Origin: Chytridium lagenaria
Lineage: Eukaryota > Chytridiomycota > Chytridiomycetes > Chytridiales > Chytridiaceae
Reading direction: 5' to 3'
Length of the DNA stretch: 64,000 bases
Assembly: GCA_025449115.1 (NCBI GenBank)
Contig: JAHLKC010000005.1
Coordinates: forward strand, 310,001-374,000
The position numbers were made by a program, and so were the translations under genes. The notes under the pieces are model-generated. The model worked only from the letters and a program-made list of their open reading frames with translations. It did not search any database and was not told the origin of the DNA. This document shows, piece after piece, positions 47,266 to 57,596 of the stretch. Positions within the stretch are counted from its first letter, which is position 1. The number at the start of each line of letters is the position of its first letter.

Positions 47266-48724
47266 ATGTCTGCCAACACCACCTGCGTCGTAGAATTCAA
47301 GACATGCGGTAAGGTCAACGACCACGAAGCACTCAGTATCCTCAAAAGAGTTGCGTCGCTGGTGAGAATACTGTTCGATCCGCTTTCTTATCAACCTACC
47401 ATATGGCTCAAATTCGTCATTTATAAAGGTCAAGCCTATTATGAAGAAGAGAAACTGGACTATTCCTCTACTTCGAGAGTTTTTCCCGCAGAATCCAAAC
47501 CTCTTGGGATTGAATGTAAACAGAGGTAAAGAGATTCGGTTGAGACTAAGACCTCATCATGACGAGATGAGATTTTTGGAGTTTGAGGATGTGCTTGGGA
47601 CGATGCTGCATGAGTAGGTGTCTCTAGACTCTTAGCTGATGACATGCTGTTTTTGACTGTCACTGAACTGACTGTAATCAATTGGACTTGTTGGATGGAT
47701 AGGTTAACTCATAACGGTAAGTCTACAGCAATTCTCCAAGCTTATCTCCGTCAATGAAGCCATCAGTCCACACAATGCCGAATTCTACAAATACCTTGAC
47801 GATCTCTTCCTTGAACTTCAAGACCTCCGCAATAAAGGCTGGCATGGCGAAGGTTTTGACGCCCCAGGTTTCCGTGTCGGCATGGGCATCTCCCACAACG
47901 TCCCGGAAACCGAACGCCGCAAGGCAGCGCTTCAAGCAGCGGAAACAAGGGCAACGGTGAACAAGATCATGATACCAAGCGGTGGAAGAAAACTTGGCGG
48001 CAACGCTTTTGAGGTCTTGTCGAATGAGGCCAGGATGTCGCCAAAGGTTATGGCGGCTTTGGCGGCGGAGAGGAGAAGGAGAGATGCGCTATGGTGCGGG
48101 AGTGGGGATGGGGAAGCTGTAACGGGTAAGAGGAGGTTGACGACGTTGCCGCCAGACTCGTCGGGGTTGGAATGGAAATGTGGAGTTTGTACTCTAGAGA
48201 ATGCGAAAACGTTTTTGGCTTGTGAGGCATGTGGAACGGATAGACCTTCTGATGATAAAAAAGGATCAGGATCCTCGCCATCAAAGCGTGTAAATCGAGA
48301 TAAACCACTGAAACCCGACTCGGGAGCTTCGAAATCATTTTCAAGCAGATCGGCTACCTCTACCACATCAAAGGAATGGAGCTGTCCCGAATGCGGATGG
48401 GTTCAGCCCTTATCACATATATTCTGTGAAGCTTGCCATACAATTCGTGACGACGACCCGAAACCTTGGTCTGCTCCCACCTGTAGAAAACCGATCGACG
48501 CAATAAGCAGGACATGGCCTTGTCCCGTTTGCACGCTCGCGAATCGGATTGAAGCAAAAACGTGTGAAGCGTGCGAAACATCAAGACCTAATAAATATGG
48601 CGGCGATGAAATTGAAGAGAAGCCGGCAAGGGTGGAGGAGGTTTGGGTGTGCCCTGAGTGTGAAGGGCAGACTGAGGATATGTTTCGGATGTGCAGAACA
48701 TGTCAATACATAAGACCTCTATAA
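47266..48724 (+). CDS. WSS1-like DNA-protein crosslink metalloprotease with four RanBP2 zinc fingers
   Basis: WLM-family proteases cut proteins covalently trapped on DNA. Exons are 47266-47361, 47429-47613, 47703-47716 and 47760-48724; no frame break. Exons 1-2 encode DHEALSILKRVASLV|KPIMKKRNWTIPLL and LLGLNVNRGKEIRLRLRPHHDE, the WLM fold. The zinc site HELTHNAISPH (HExxHxxxxxH) is assembled from three exons, with a 14-base microexon giving ELTHN. Then NAEFYKYLDDL and WHGEGF complete the domain. The C-terminal half has four W-x-C-x2-C...C-x2-C fingers: WKCGVC...CEAC, WSCPEC...CEAC, WPCPVC...CEAC and WVCPEC...CRTC. Yeast Wss1 instead carries SHP and SIM motifs for Cdc48 and SUMO; the fingers here may bind ubiquitin (inference). 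About 420 residues. Confidence 0.9.
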
Positions 48725-49032
48725 GAGGTGTAGTTATGTGGAGACAAAATTCAACGAAGGTCAGTGTTTTTTTGTGAGCTCCTCTCTTTGGTTTATAAGT
48801 TGTTGGTTTTCTGTAATCTCTTTTCTTGTGCCTATCTTTACCCAGTATTCATTTTCTAAATCAGTATTCAGTCTTCTTCAATCTTCATCTTTATTTATGT
48901 ATAAAGTATATCCAATCTATTTGGATCAAGCAGGCATATCTCTGCTAACATGAAATTCACACATTCAAGAATGTAATAAACAAACACCATAGGCCATCAA
49001 CGACTCTTCTACACAGTCTAAGTTTAACCTTC
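48725..49032. other. Convergent intergenic region
   Basis: AT-rich 3' flanks of the protease and HIT genes; T-runs only, no coding signal. Confidence 0.5.
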
Positions 49033-49814
49033 TCAACTCCAAATATCCTCGGTCTGCTCAAAAAGCAACCTCAACTTCCCCGCCTCCACCGCCATCTCGT
49101 CCCTACTCCTTGGGGGCCTCTCTTCAGCATCCGGTCCTCCTTTTTTAGTTTCGTCCAGAGTTTTGGCCAATTCTTTCTCCTTGCGATTAATCTCGGGATA
49201 AATGTCGTCGTTGTCAAAAAAGTCTCCTTTCTTTCGGGGCATAATATGGATGTGGACGTGGGCGACGGTTTGGCCCGCCATGGGGCCATCCTGTAGGTTT
49301 GCGTAAATATGGGTATGGCAGTGGAAGGGGATAGGCAAGAGACAGCGAAAGAGAGTAGATGTTTGATAATGTAGTCGACGACAATTGTAAGGGTGCCGAT
49401 GGAATAAATAAATAGGTACGAAGAAAGGTGAGTAAAGAAAAAAACAACATGAAGGATACAGCAAAATGGTGTAAAAGTAAAATGAACTATATATACTTTC
49501 AACGGTAAAAAAGCCCATCAAGCGCTTATAAAAGCACATATAAAAGCAAAGAAACATACCTGAACTGTCACTGTGAGCGATTCTCCCGCGTACTCCTTCT
49601 CCACAACCCTCCCGATGGTCTGCGCAGCTACAAAGAGGTCCGACACCTCTTCAACTGTCAAATCAGCTATCCTCTTCACCACTCTTCGCGGAACGACAAG
49701 AACATGTCCCGGCACCACAGGCTTTAAGTTCACAAACCCCAACGACAGCTTTGAGGCAAAGAACACCTCTTGCGATGAGATGGGCCACTGCGCAAACTTG
49801 AATGTCTGAGGCAT
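49033..49814 (-). CDS. HIT-family hydrolase, FHIT/Hnt2-like
   Basis: Bis(5'-adenosyl)-triphosphatases of the FHIT branch cleave Ap3A. Exon 1 (49560-49814) starts MPQTFKFAQWPISSQEVFF and has VNLKPVVPGHVLVVPRRVV and LTVEEVSDLF. A 269-bp intron follows. Exon 2 (49033-49290) begins DGPMAGQTVAHVHIHIMPRK with the histidine triad HVHIHI, followed by GDFFDNDDIYPEI and RDEMAVEAGKLRLLF. About 170 residues, normal for FHIT. Divergent from the TTC12-like gene with 87 bp between start codons. Confidence 0.93.
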
Positions 49815-49901
49815 TATTCACGGCAATTTTTTTGGAGCAGTTTTTCAAGACAACTCTGCAAAACAAACTCTTTTAAAACTGACTTGGGACAACGACGAAC
49901 G
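49815..49901. promoter_or_regulatory. Bidirectional promoter, HIT / TTC12-like
   Basis: The 87 bp between divergent ATGs must hold both 5' UTRs and promoters. No TATA box is evident. Confidence 0.5.
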
Positions 49902-52900
49902 ATGGACTTTAGCCACTTCACTAAAGAAGTCGAGGAGTTTGAAGACATAGTGGATTCTTTCGGTACGTCATCTCCCTCTAAAAATTTGGGAGCCTTTGTC
50001 TCCACACCCTTTATTTTAACCCGCTAACGGATGTCCTTTAGTCTCCCAGATGAAAGATATAACCGAGGGAAAGATTCCAAAGGGTCTTGAAGAAAAGGAT
50101 GATTTAAAGAGTTTATCCAATAATGAAAAGTTAGATGCTAGAAAAGTTGACTCCGTAAAGCTTCCTGTTCAAATTGCAAAGACCCCGTCAGAAACATCGG
50201 TCATCTCTGTGCCCAAGGCCGCAGAGCCTCACAGTGAGCCTGGGGAGAACTCTAGAACGAAGGAAACTATGGACAAATTGAAATTAAACCAGCCTCAAAG
50301 AACGTCTCTTGATTATTCTCGATTCGATAACATCACGGACGAGGATAGCGACGATGAACAAGTCGTACCCTCTCAACCCAGCCCAGTTGAAACGAAAAAG
50401 AAACTCGTCCCCCCTAAACGCTTACCCCTCCCTCCCACCTCCACTGAAATATTGCATATTCTTTCCAACGAGCACCGCATGGCTGGCAACGACGCATTCC
50501 AAAAACGCGATTTCGCTGCAGCAGAGGAATCTTACACGCTTGCTCTGGAGACTTGCCTACATCCTACAAAGGCGATGATTTCAGAATTCAAACAGAGAGG
50601 AAGGAAAGGGAAGGAGGAGGATCCATTCGCGTTCATCAATAAATTTGTCGGTGATCCGGATGCTGTTGTTCCGGAATCAGCGGTGTACAATAATAGAGCA
50701 TTGGTGAGGGTTAAGATGGGAAAGTGGAAGGAGGCAAAAGAAGATTGTACAAAAGCTTTAGAAACGGTGATAAAGGCTGCTGGGAACAATGAATTAGACG
50801 GTAAGCAAAAACACTTCAAATTATAGTTTATACTGATGTATATGTCTAAGCAGTTAATCAATTTGACACTGCCGTCAAAGCGCTCACTCGCAAAGTCTTA
50901 ATTGAGCGTGAACTTAGGCTTCTCGAAGATGCCGAAGCCAGTCTGAACCGTCTCCACATCTACTTGAAAAAGTACGATTCCTTTATTCTACCTACCGTAT
51001 CACGCCCCATTCCACTCGTCGACGCAGAAGAAACCTTCCGAACCCTCCGCTCGGTCCAAAAGGAGCTACATGATGCAGAGTCAGATCTTCTATAGCCGCA
51101 CAATGCGCCTCAAGGCGTAAGCAAGATATCCAAAACTTAAGGTCCACTCTTGAAAAGTTTCGGACCATTGCTAAATCTCTTGAGGGAAAAATTACTGGAA
51201 GGAAGAAGGAAGCGATGGATGACATTACTGCATATATTTGCTCGATGATTGTTGAGGGACAGCACGGGGCGGTAGTGTTTCGGGTGTCGAAAGGGTTTGA
51301 GGCGGTTTTGGAGGAGGGGGTTGTGACGCCTTCCACTTTGGGATGGGTACTCGATATAGTGATCGCGGCTGTATCGAGTGGGAGACTGTCGACCAATTAT
51401 CAAGCTTCGACATCCCCGAATGTCCGGGAGGTGACGAAACGTATCTACCTCCTCCTAAAGACATTTTTGGCAACTCCGGAAACAGACCGAAAGGGATTGA
51501 CGGAGATGATGATGCAACTTTTCGCCTTCTGTGCGCCGGATGTATACTTCTTAGATTATATCACGCAATCCAAGTTTATGCACACTCCTGACGGCGCGCA
51601 TGTATGGAGGGAGATGATGCAGGAGATGTTGATGCAAGTTCAAGATGGGGATCTGGATGGGAGTCGACTGCCTCATGTCGCGTGTCTCCTTACGTTCACA
51701 AAGTACTTAATGAAGCATGGACCGTCGGGCCCGCATGCCGTCTTCAACGCGTGGAATATATCTCCTGTCGCCCTTCTTCGTGTCGCCGACCAATACATCG
51801 CATCAACTGTAGAGATAAGTTCTCTCGAGCTTGATGTGGCAGAAAACATGCTTGGAGAATTGGCTTGTGGAGCCTTGATATCAGTTTTGAACGCCAAACC
51901 TGTTTCGAAAATCTCGCCGGGACCACGGGATATGATCAGTACTATTTCTATGATTGTAAAAATAACTCGTCGAATACTTCGCGGAAAGAATACGGCCATG
52001 ACGCGGAATCATCACATTGCCCGACTTCATGAAGTCAAGCAATCCATTTACCATCTCATTTACAAGCTCTCGTCCGAAGCGAGGACTTGTGACGCCGATT
52101 TTGAGGTCAGAAATGAGATGGTACCGCTAGTCTTTAGCGCCTTGGTAGACCTACGAGAACTTGACGAGAGTCTTGAAGATTCTAATGATCACGTCAAGTG
52201 GCTGATTTTGACGCTATCAAACCTTGTCAGCGACCTACCTGTCGAATGTTCTGAGCAGCTTGCCGTCCGGTGGGATGAGCTTGCTATTGATGAGATTCTT
52301 AAAGGAGCTTTTAATCAGTTCGTCTATGTCCCCGAAACGGATAGCTCAACGAAAGTTTGTCATGCTGCCATAAAAATCCTGCATTCTTGGTTGAAATTTC
52401 GGAAGATAACTCGGAGACGTGGGAAAGAAGGGAGGGATTTGGAATTTTTGCGCAATTGATGAACGAGATTATTAGACGGAGGAAGATTGAGATAAACGAA
52501 TATCTTGGATACATTGAAGGGAACTTGGCTGTCTGCGTGGAGTTGTGTACGAAAAAACGTGAGTTATTTGCGATGATGTAGAATGTCCCATTTTTAACTA
52601 TATACGCATGATGTCAATCTAAATCTTACTCAATAATTAATTTATACGAAACGAAGCCGCAAACGCACAGCTTCTCTTTGAGGCTGGAATAATGGAAGCC
52701 GCCATTGAACTACTTAGGATGGAGAGAGCCACAAAAAACGACGTTGTAAAAAGGAATCTCGCGGTTGCCTGTGGCAAGATTTGCACTAATTACGGTAAGA
52801 AGAAATGAAGTCGTTATTAGAGCTTTCGGGCAAGTCTAACGTCCCATAACTAACTTTTTATTTTTTTTTAAAAAAAAAAGAACCCGCCAAGTTAAGATTC

Positions 52901-52957
52901 AAAGAGCTTAAAGGGTTTGAGCTCATTCATTCAATGGGGAATAAAATCCTTAAATAA
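49902..52957 (+). CDS. TTC12-like TPR plus ARM-repeat protein (putative dynein arm assembly factor)
   Basis: The N-terminus (MDFSHFTKEVEEFEDIVDSF) spans a 79-bp intron (49963-50041). An acidic linker precedes TPR repeats: HRMAGNDAFQKRDFAAAEESYTLAL and AVYNNRALVRVKMGKWKEAKEDCTKAL. After a second intron (50801-50853) and one frame shift near 51090 comes a long helical region (51215-52459), ending in NAQLLFEAGIMEAAIELL, RNLAVACGKICTNY and LRFKELKGFELIHSMGNKIL. These last blocks look like armadillo repeats. TPR followed by ARM is the architecture of TTC12, a cytosolic factor for axonemal dynein assembly in ciliated and flagellated cells. A second shift near 52365 is needed. Identification is by architecture, not by a diagnostic motif. 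Confidence 0.55.
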
Positions 52958-53100
52958 TGGGAAAGTGGGTAGAGTCGGGTCGTGCCAGTGCATTCATGTA
53001 TGAGAAAAGAGACAAAAGGAAACATATTCACATCGTATATAGCTACAGCCATAATCATAAATAAAGAATTGGAAACATGTAGGGAGAATGGGCACAAGCT

Positions 53101-53411
53101 TCATGCATCTGAATCCTCAGGAGTGTCGCCGCCGATGTTGTGGGTCCCAGAGTAAGGACCTCTTAATCTTTTTCTCGGATTCATCTGCGCCAGTGTAAAA
53201 GTCAGCGATATGAATAGAAATGGTCGAGAAAGGGTCTAACCAGATGAATCTGACATTCGAAGAAGGCTCTCTGTGCCTTTCGACAATCCCCTGGGACGCT
53301 GTCGTTGTACTTGGGGTCAAGGCATTCCTTCACAGAACGCCCATTTTTGACACAATCCGAGGCTGCTAGGCATTCAATCAAGTCCTCTCTATACTTTTGG
53401 CATGTCGGCAT
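53101..53411 (-). CDS. COA5: Cytochrome c oxidase assembly factor PET191/COA5
   Basis: Small twin-Cx9C-type protein of the mitochondrial intermembrane space needed for complex IV assembly. ATG 53409-53411 starts MPTCQKYREDLIECLAASDC. It continues VKNGRSVKECL, VPGDCRKAQRAFFECQIHL, and after a 56-bp intron (53185-53240) MNPRKRLRGPYSG to EDSDA-stop. Cys spacing and the C-terminal RxRxRG match yeast Pet191 and human COA5. About 84 residues, normal. An upstream exon with an intron donor GTAAGT near 53465 is probably 5' UTR. Confidence 0.92.
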
Positions 53412-53612
53412 AATTGCTTTTGTTGCTTGAGAAAATTGAGAAAGAGACAACTTCCACCCACTTACGCCTTCAGATGTGAAGGGCATAACGAGTGGAATCG
53501 TATAACGCCCGTATAAATTGTTGAACTAATCTTAAGCACGAGGTGTATTTAATGAGGGTCAAAGTAATTCGTGGTCTTCAAAATGGCCCATGCTCTCAAA
53601 AGAGCCAACCGT

Positions 53613-54623
53613 TCAGCCAATTTCCAGCGTCATTACTGCATACACACCTTGTACGCGGTCCGTCTTGATAGGCATTCCCTTGGTCCACATTCTTCCTGTA
53701 ACAAAACCACCTTCTCCCGATAACCCAACTTCATTGAAAACAGCAGTTGCGTCAGAGTTTGCCATGCATACATCCGCATAAATCGGGCTTTCGTCTTTTG
53801 CAACGGAATTGATGAGCTTCGCGGCGATGTACCGCGCAACTTTTAGAGAAGTCGCGTAGAGTGGACCGATACGGTAACCTGTTGACGATGGGCGAATAGA
53901 GCCAAATCCTTCGATATCTTTTGCAGAAAACATAGAGTCGAACGACGAAGCGATTACCGTAGAGATGATGGAGGGTTCCTTCAGCCATGACTTGAAAAAG
54001 GCATCCGGTCGCTTACAACCTGAGTACTGCGCCTCGAAATTCGCGATGGCTTCCACAAAGCTATTATTGTTGGCATCGACACAGACACGTCGGCAAATGT
54101 GGACGGAAGCTCTTCAATGCGGATGTCATTTGCAGGTTTGCCATGAAATCTGACGTTGTCCCATACTTTAGTAAAGCCAGACTTCGCGTAGTTGTGCTGC
54201 TGCTCGACGACACCGTCGAGACCTACATTACAATCGGGACCAAGATACTCCATGGCCTTTTGGAACAACTGCAGGCCATAGTTCTTTCCACGGTGCGATG
54301 GGTTTCTAACTATATAATATCCGATGAAACCCACATTATCTCTATACTTTCAGGCTGTTAACTCAATGCAGTAAATGCGGTTTTTTCTACCTTCATCGCG
54401 GTGATGCAGGCGATTGGCTCCTCGTCACCATCCAAGCATCCTGCGAACATTCCTTTGGGATCAGCAAAGGGAAAAACAACCCCATCGGTCACGCCCTGCA
54501 GACATCAAACTGTGCACATCTGATATGTGAACATACTGCATTCCATTGCTGCTCGTTAGCCCACTTCACGCACACCTGAGGAAATGTCTCTCCATCAAGG
54601 TGCTTGACCTCATACAATGTCAT
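53613..54623 (-). CDS. GNAT-family N-acetyltransferase with duplicated C-terminal domain
   Basis: ATG 54621-54623 starts MTLYEVKHLDGETFPQVC. After introns near 54495-54530 and 54360-54390 the GNAT core appears: GMFAGCLDGDEEPIACITAM, FIGYYIVRNPSHRGKNYGLQLF (motif A, R/Q-x2-G-x-G/A type) and KSGFTKVWDNVRFHG. A frame change near 54060 leads to FEAQYSGCKRPDAFFKSWL and the C-terminal half GYRIGPLYATSLKVARYIAAKL...FVTGRMWTKG...GVYAVMTLEIG. This two-part layout is that of the Acetyltransf_18-type proteins of fungi and animals. Substrate unknown. Confidence 0.78.
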
Positions 54624-54677
54624 ATCGAATATTTATTTTGTGAAGACAACCTCGTTTGCTATTTTCTTTAACTCAAC
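54624..54677. promoter_or_regulatory. Bidirectional promoter, GNAT / PPR
   Basis: Only 54 bp separate the two divergent ATGs; AT-rich, no recognised element. Confidence 0.45.
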
Positions 54678-56567
54678 ATGCTGTCCAGACGTTTCTTCCG
54701 CCATGCAGCCTGTGTCTGGCGCAAGCCTAAGGCTGTGGAAACGTTCTCGGCATGCAGAGCTTTTTCGAATGTAACCGGGGGTGAGACAGCTCCTGCTAGG
54801 ACTCCTCTTAAAGACGCCGGACGTGATGACCGATTGTTAATCGTGTCCATGAAGAAGGCTATTGAGCTTTCTGACACTCGTATCGCTTTACAAAGCTATA
54901 ACTCGCTGAGAGAGAGAAATTCCCTTACCAAGCTCACGGCAAAGGATTCTGCAAGCCTGATTTTACTCCTTGCATCGCAGAAAACAAGCACGGCTAAGCA
55001 AGCGGAAACTTTGAGGACCATCTTCATGGATACATCGGCCATACACGGATCTCAAAATATCAGGTTTCCCGAACCTGTTTTTAGAAGCCTACTCCAACTC
55101 TTTCTGCGAGTTAAAGATTTCAAAACATTTGATGTTGTCTACAATGCCTTACGTGAGAGTGGTCAAGCCATATCAAGAGACACGCTCAACGTCATCATGG
55201 GAAGCTACGCAAAGAGGAAGAACCTTGACGGTGTTTTGATGATATTTAATGAGTTTGAGAGGCTGTCACTAATTTCTGAGTCGGAGGATACCGACGCATC
55301 TACTTTGATATCTCACGGGCCAAATGAGGTCACATATCTACATCTGATCAACGGTTACATAGCTGCAGGAAGGCTCGAAGATGCCAAGGGTGTCTTGGAC
55401 GAGTTAAGGGGAGATGCGGCCCCTGTAGAGCCAACTCTTGCTATTTTCAATAGCATGATCCATGCTTTTGCGTTGGACGGGCAGTTTGAGCAGGCTATGC
55501 TGCTTTTTCAAGATATGCAAACCTACGGCTATCGGCCCAATGTCTTCACTTACAATAACCTAATGGATGCCTACGCCAAAGCAGGAATGGAGGCCGATGC
55601 TCTTCGGACCCTGAGAATTATGATCAAAGATTTTAAATCTGGCCCATCGCGCTTCCATGTCGCCCCGACGGTCGTTTCTTTAAATATTCTGGTTAACATG
55701 TATGCTAGAATTGGGGCGCCCGAAGAAGCTGAGAAGATTATCGCAGCCATGTCCGGACAGATGGAAGGCAGCCCTCATGTAGTCGAGCCCAATAACGTCA
55801 CCCTGACAGCATTAATGAATGCTTACCGGAAAGCTGGGGACATGCCGGGTTGCGAGGAGACCATGAAAAGATTTTCTGCCAACAATATGTCACCGGATGT
55901 TGCTTCCTTCAATGTCTTGATTCTTGGATATTTGGAGTCTAAGAATTCCGAGGCAGCTGTGGGGGCTTTACAACGGCTTAAACAGGCCGGGGTAAAACCG
56001 AACAGGAAAACCTATGCTCTGCTTATGGCATCTGCGGACCTTCCAACATTTGCGGATCTGTATAAAGATATGAAAATGTCAGGGGTTTCGCCAAACGCGG
56101 AGATCTTGTCCCTAGCTTTGGAAGCCGTCTTAAACTACTTATCATCTACAAGATCGAATCCCCACACGCTGCTAGATTCATTGTCGATATATTTGAAAGA
56201 GCTAAAGTCTTTTGAAATAATCAGTAGGGATATATCCGGCAAAGTGCTGTCTATTCTTTTGGCCCTTTCAGCAAAACCCAACAAATTGCAAGACGCCTAC
56301 GATGAATACTTCAGTAAGCTTATTTTGCCTCCTGGAGCTACCACGTTGCAAGGTCTTTTGGATGAACGGGTTTGGGAAACTCGAGAGTCTTTGGGGGATT
56401 CAAAGTACAACGAGGAAACGGCAAATTTTTTGCTTAAAGTCTACGGGGACCTGGCTTCGCATGGGGTATCGCTAACAAGTGAAGACCAAGAGAGATTTTC
56501 ATCTCGGATTCAGAGCTTGTTGGGTGCGAAGACGGAAGCCTTGCTTGGATCCAATATCAAGAAATAA
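54678..56567 (+). CDS. Mitochondrial pentatricopeptide repeat (PPR) protein
   Basis: Single exon of 629 residues without any frame break. The N-terminus MLSRRFFRHAACVWRKP is a typical mitochondrial targeting peptide (Arg-rich, no acids). P-class PPR units follow, for example VTYLHLINGYIAAGRLEDAKGV, PTLAIFNSMIHAFALDGQFEQ, NVFTYNNLMDAYAKAGMEAD, VVSLNILVNMYARIGAPEEA, NVTLTALMNAYRKAGDMPGC and DVASFNVLILGYLESKNSEA. These proteins bind organellar RNA and act in its processing or translation; the target cannot be told. The C-terminal 180 residues are helical without clear repeats. Its stop codon lies one base from the COQ3 stop. Confidence 0.9.
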   Translation: MLSRRFFRHAACVWRKPKAVETFSACRAFSNVTGGETAPARTPLKDAGRDDRLLIVSMKKAIELSDTRIALQSYNSLRERNSLTKLTAKDSASLILLLASQKTSTAKQAETLRTIFMDTSAIHGSQNIRFPEPVFRSLLQLFLRVKDFKTFDVVYNALRESGQAISRDTLNVIMGSYAKRKNLDGVLMIFNEFERLSLISESEDTDASTLISHGPNEVTYLHLINGYIAAGRLEDAKGVLDELRGDAAPVEPTLAIFNSMIHAFALDGQFEQAMLLFQDMQTYGYRPNVFTYNNLMDAYAKAGMEADALRTLRIMIKDFKSGPSRFHVAPTVVSLNILVNMYARIGAPEEAEKIIAAMSGQMEGSPHVVEPNNVTLTALMNAYRKAGDMPGCEETMKRFSANNMSPDVASFNVLILGYLESKNSEAAVGALQRLKQAGVKPNRKTYALLMASADLPTFADLYKDMKMSGVSPNAEILSLALEAVLNYLSSTRSNPHTLLDSLSIYLKELKSFEIISRDISGKVLSILLALSAKPNKLQDAYDEYFSKLILPPGATTLQGLLDERVWETRESLGDSKYNEETANFLLKVYGDLASHGVSLTSEDQERFSSRIQSLLGAKTEALLGSNIKK

Positions 56568-56568
56568 A

Positions 56569-57509
56569 TTATAACGAGTTTCGCTTCAGGCATGCCAAAT
56601 AGTTCACGAGTAGAGACATAGGGTTGGTGTTGGCAAGTAGATGCCACCGATTCAGAATTGGGTTGTAGGCCATGCCGCTCATGTCGCGAACCGATGCATT
56701 TGCGTCAGCGGCAAAGTTGTGAGTTCTTCGGGGGTTATGTATTTGTCGTGCTCATGCGTCCCTGGAGGTACCCATTTTAATAGTTGTTCGGCCATGAAGA
56801 TGGTGAGGAAGTGGGACGCCGCGTTTCTGTTAATAGTAGAAAGGAGAATGACGCCCTCCGGCTAATTCATTAGGTAGGATTGCAGGTCCAGTACGGCATA
56901 CCTTCGCTAACTGACAGAGTGTCGACACGAAGCTTTTGGGATCGTTGACATGCTCAATGACCTCCAAGCTGCACACCACGTCGAATTGTGATCCTCCAGT
57001 TTCTTCCAAGAGCTCCTCTGCCGTTAACGTTCGGTATGTTGGAGATCGCAAAAGAGGATCCGATTCCGCATGAAACTTAGCCATCTTCACGTTTTCCGGG
57101 GCAGCATCCAATCCAACGACATCCCCACCGAGCCTTGATAAAGACTGAAAGAAATTCAGAAATGCAGATGGAAGAAAAAGCCCACCTCTGCAAGAAGGCC
57201 ACCACCACATCCCACGTCAAGCATCTTCAAGCCTTCAAAAGGCTTATCCAATTTGACCAGTCTATTCCTATCCAAGTATTGATCTACCTTGTCCTTAATG
57301 TAGCTTACTCGGACAGGATTCATCTTGTGAAGCATCTCAAACTGGCCCTTTGGATCCCACCATTCTGCAGCCGCCCTTCCAAACTTTGCAACTTCTTCCG
57401 GATCGATAGACGAGGTAGTCCCGTATGCACACCTCACCAAACGATGACATGCAAGCGACGGTGTTAACAAGCGCGATGCAAGCTGAACATTTCTCATGAA
57501 GCATGCCAT
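56569..57509 (-). CDS. COQ3: Ubiquinone biosynthesis O-methyltransferase COQ3
   Basis: SAM-dependent enzyme that performs both O-methylations in coenzyme Q synthesis on the mitochondrial inner membrane. Exons: 57186-57509, 56902-57144, 56569-56861, with introns of 41 and 40 bp. Exon 1 has a presequence, EVAKFGRAAAEWWDPKGQFEML and SAM motif I MLDVGCGGGLLAE. Exon 2 has SLSRLGGDVVGLDAAPENV and FDVVCSLEVIEHV. Exon 3 has PEGVILLSTINRN, FLTIFMAEQLLKWVPPGTH and ITPEEL. One missing base near 56720 shifts the frame before MSGMAYNPILNRWHL, which is clearly the family C-terminus. Start assigned at ATG 57507-57509 (MACFMRNV); an upstream in-frame ATG at 57557 exists. Confidence 0.93.
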
Positions 57510-57596
57510 CTTTTGCCCTTTTCCAATGGAGTGGCACTCAAATCGGAGTTGTAACACATTTCCAACAAGTTACTTCATCTTCACTCACCTGTAGTA
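57510..57596. promoter_or_regulatory. Bidirectional promoter, COQ3 / ATG9
   Basis: 87 bp between divergent start codons; no TATA box seen. Confidence 0.5.

Noticed and set aside
47103..47345. Minus-strand frames between tRNA-His and the WSS1-like gene
   Set aside because: They overlap the protease's first exon and the tRNA flank and show no family pattern.
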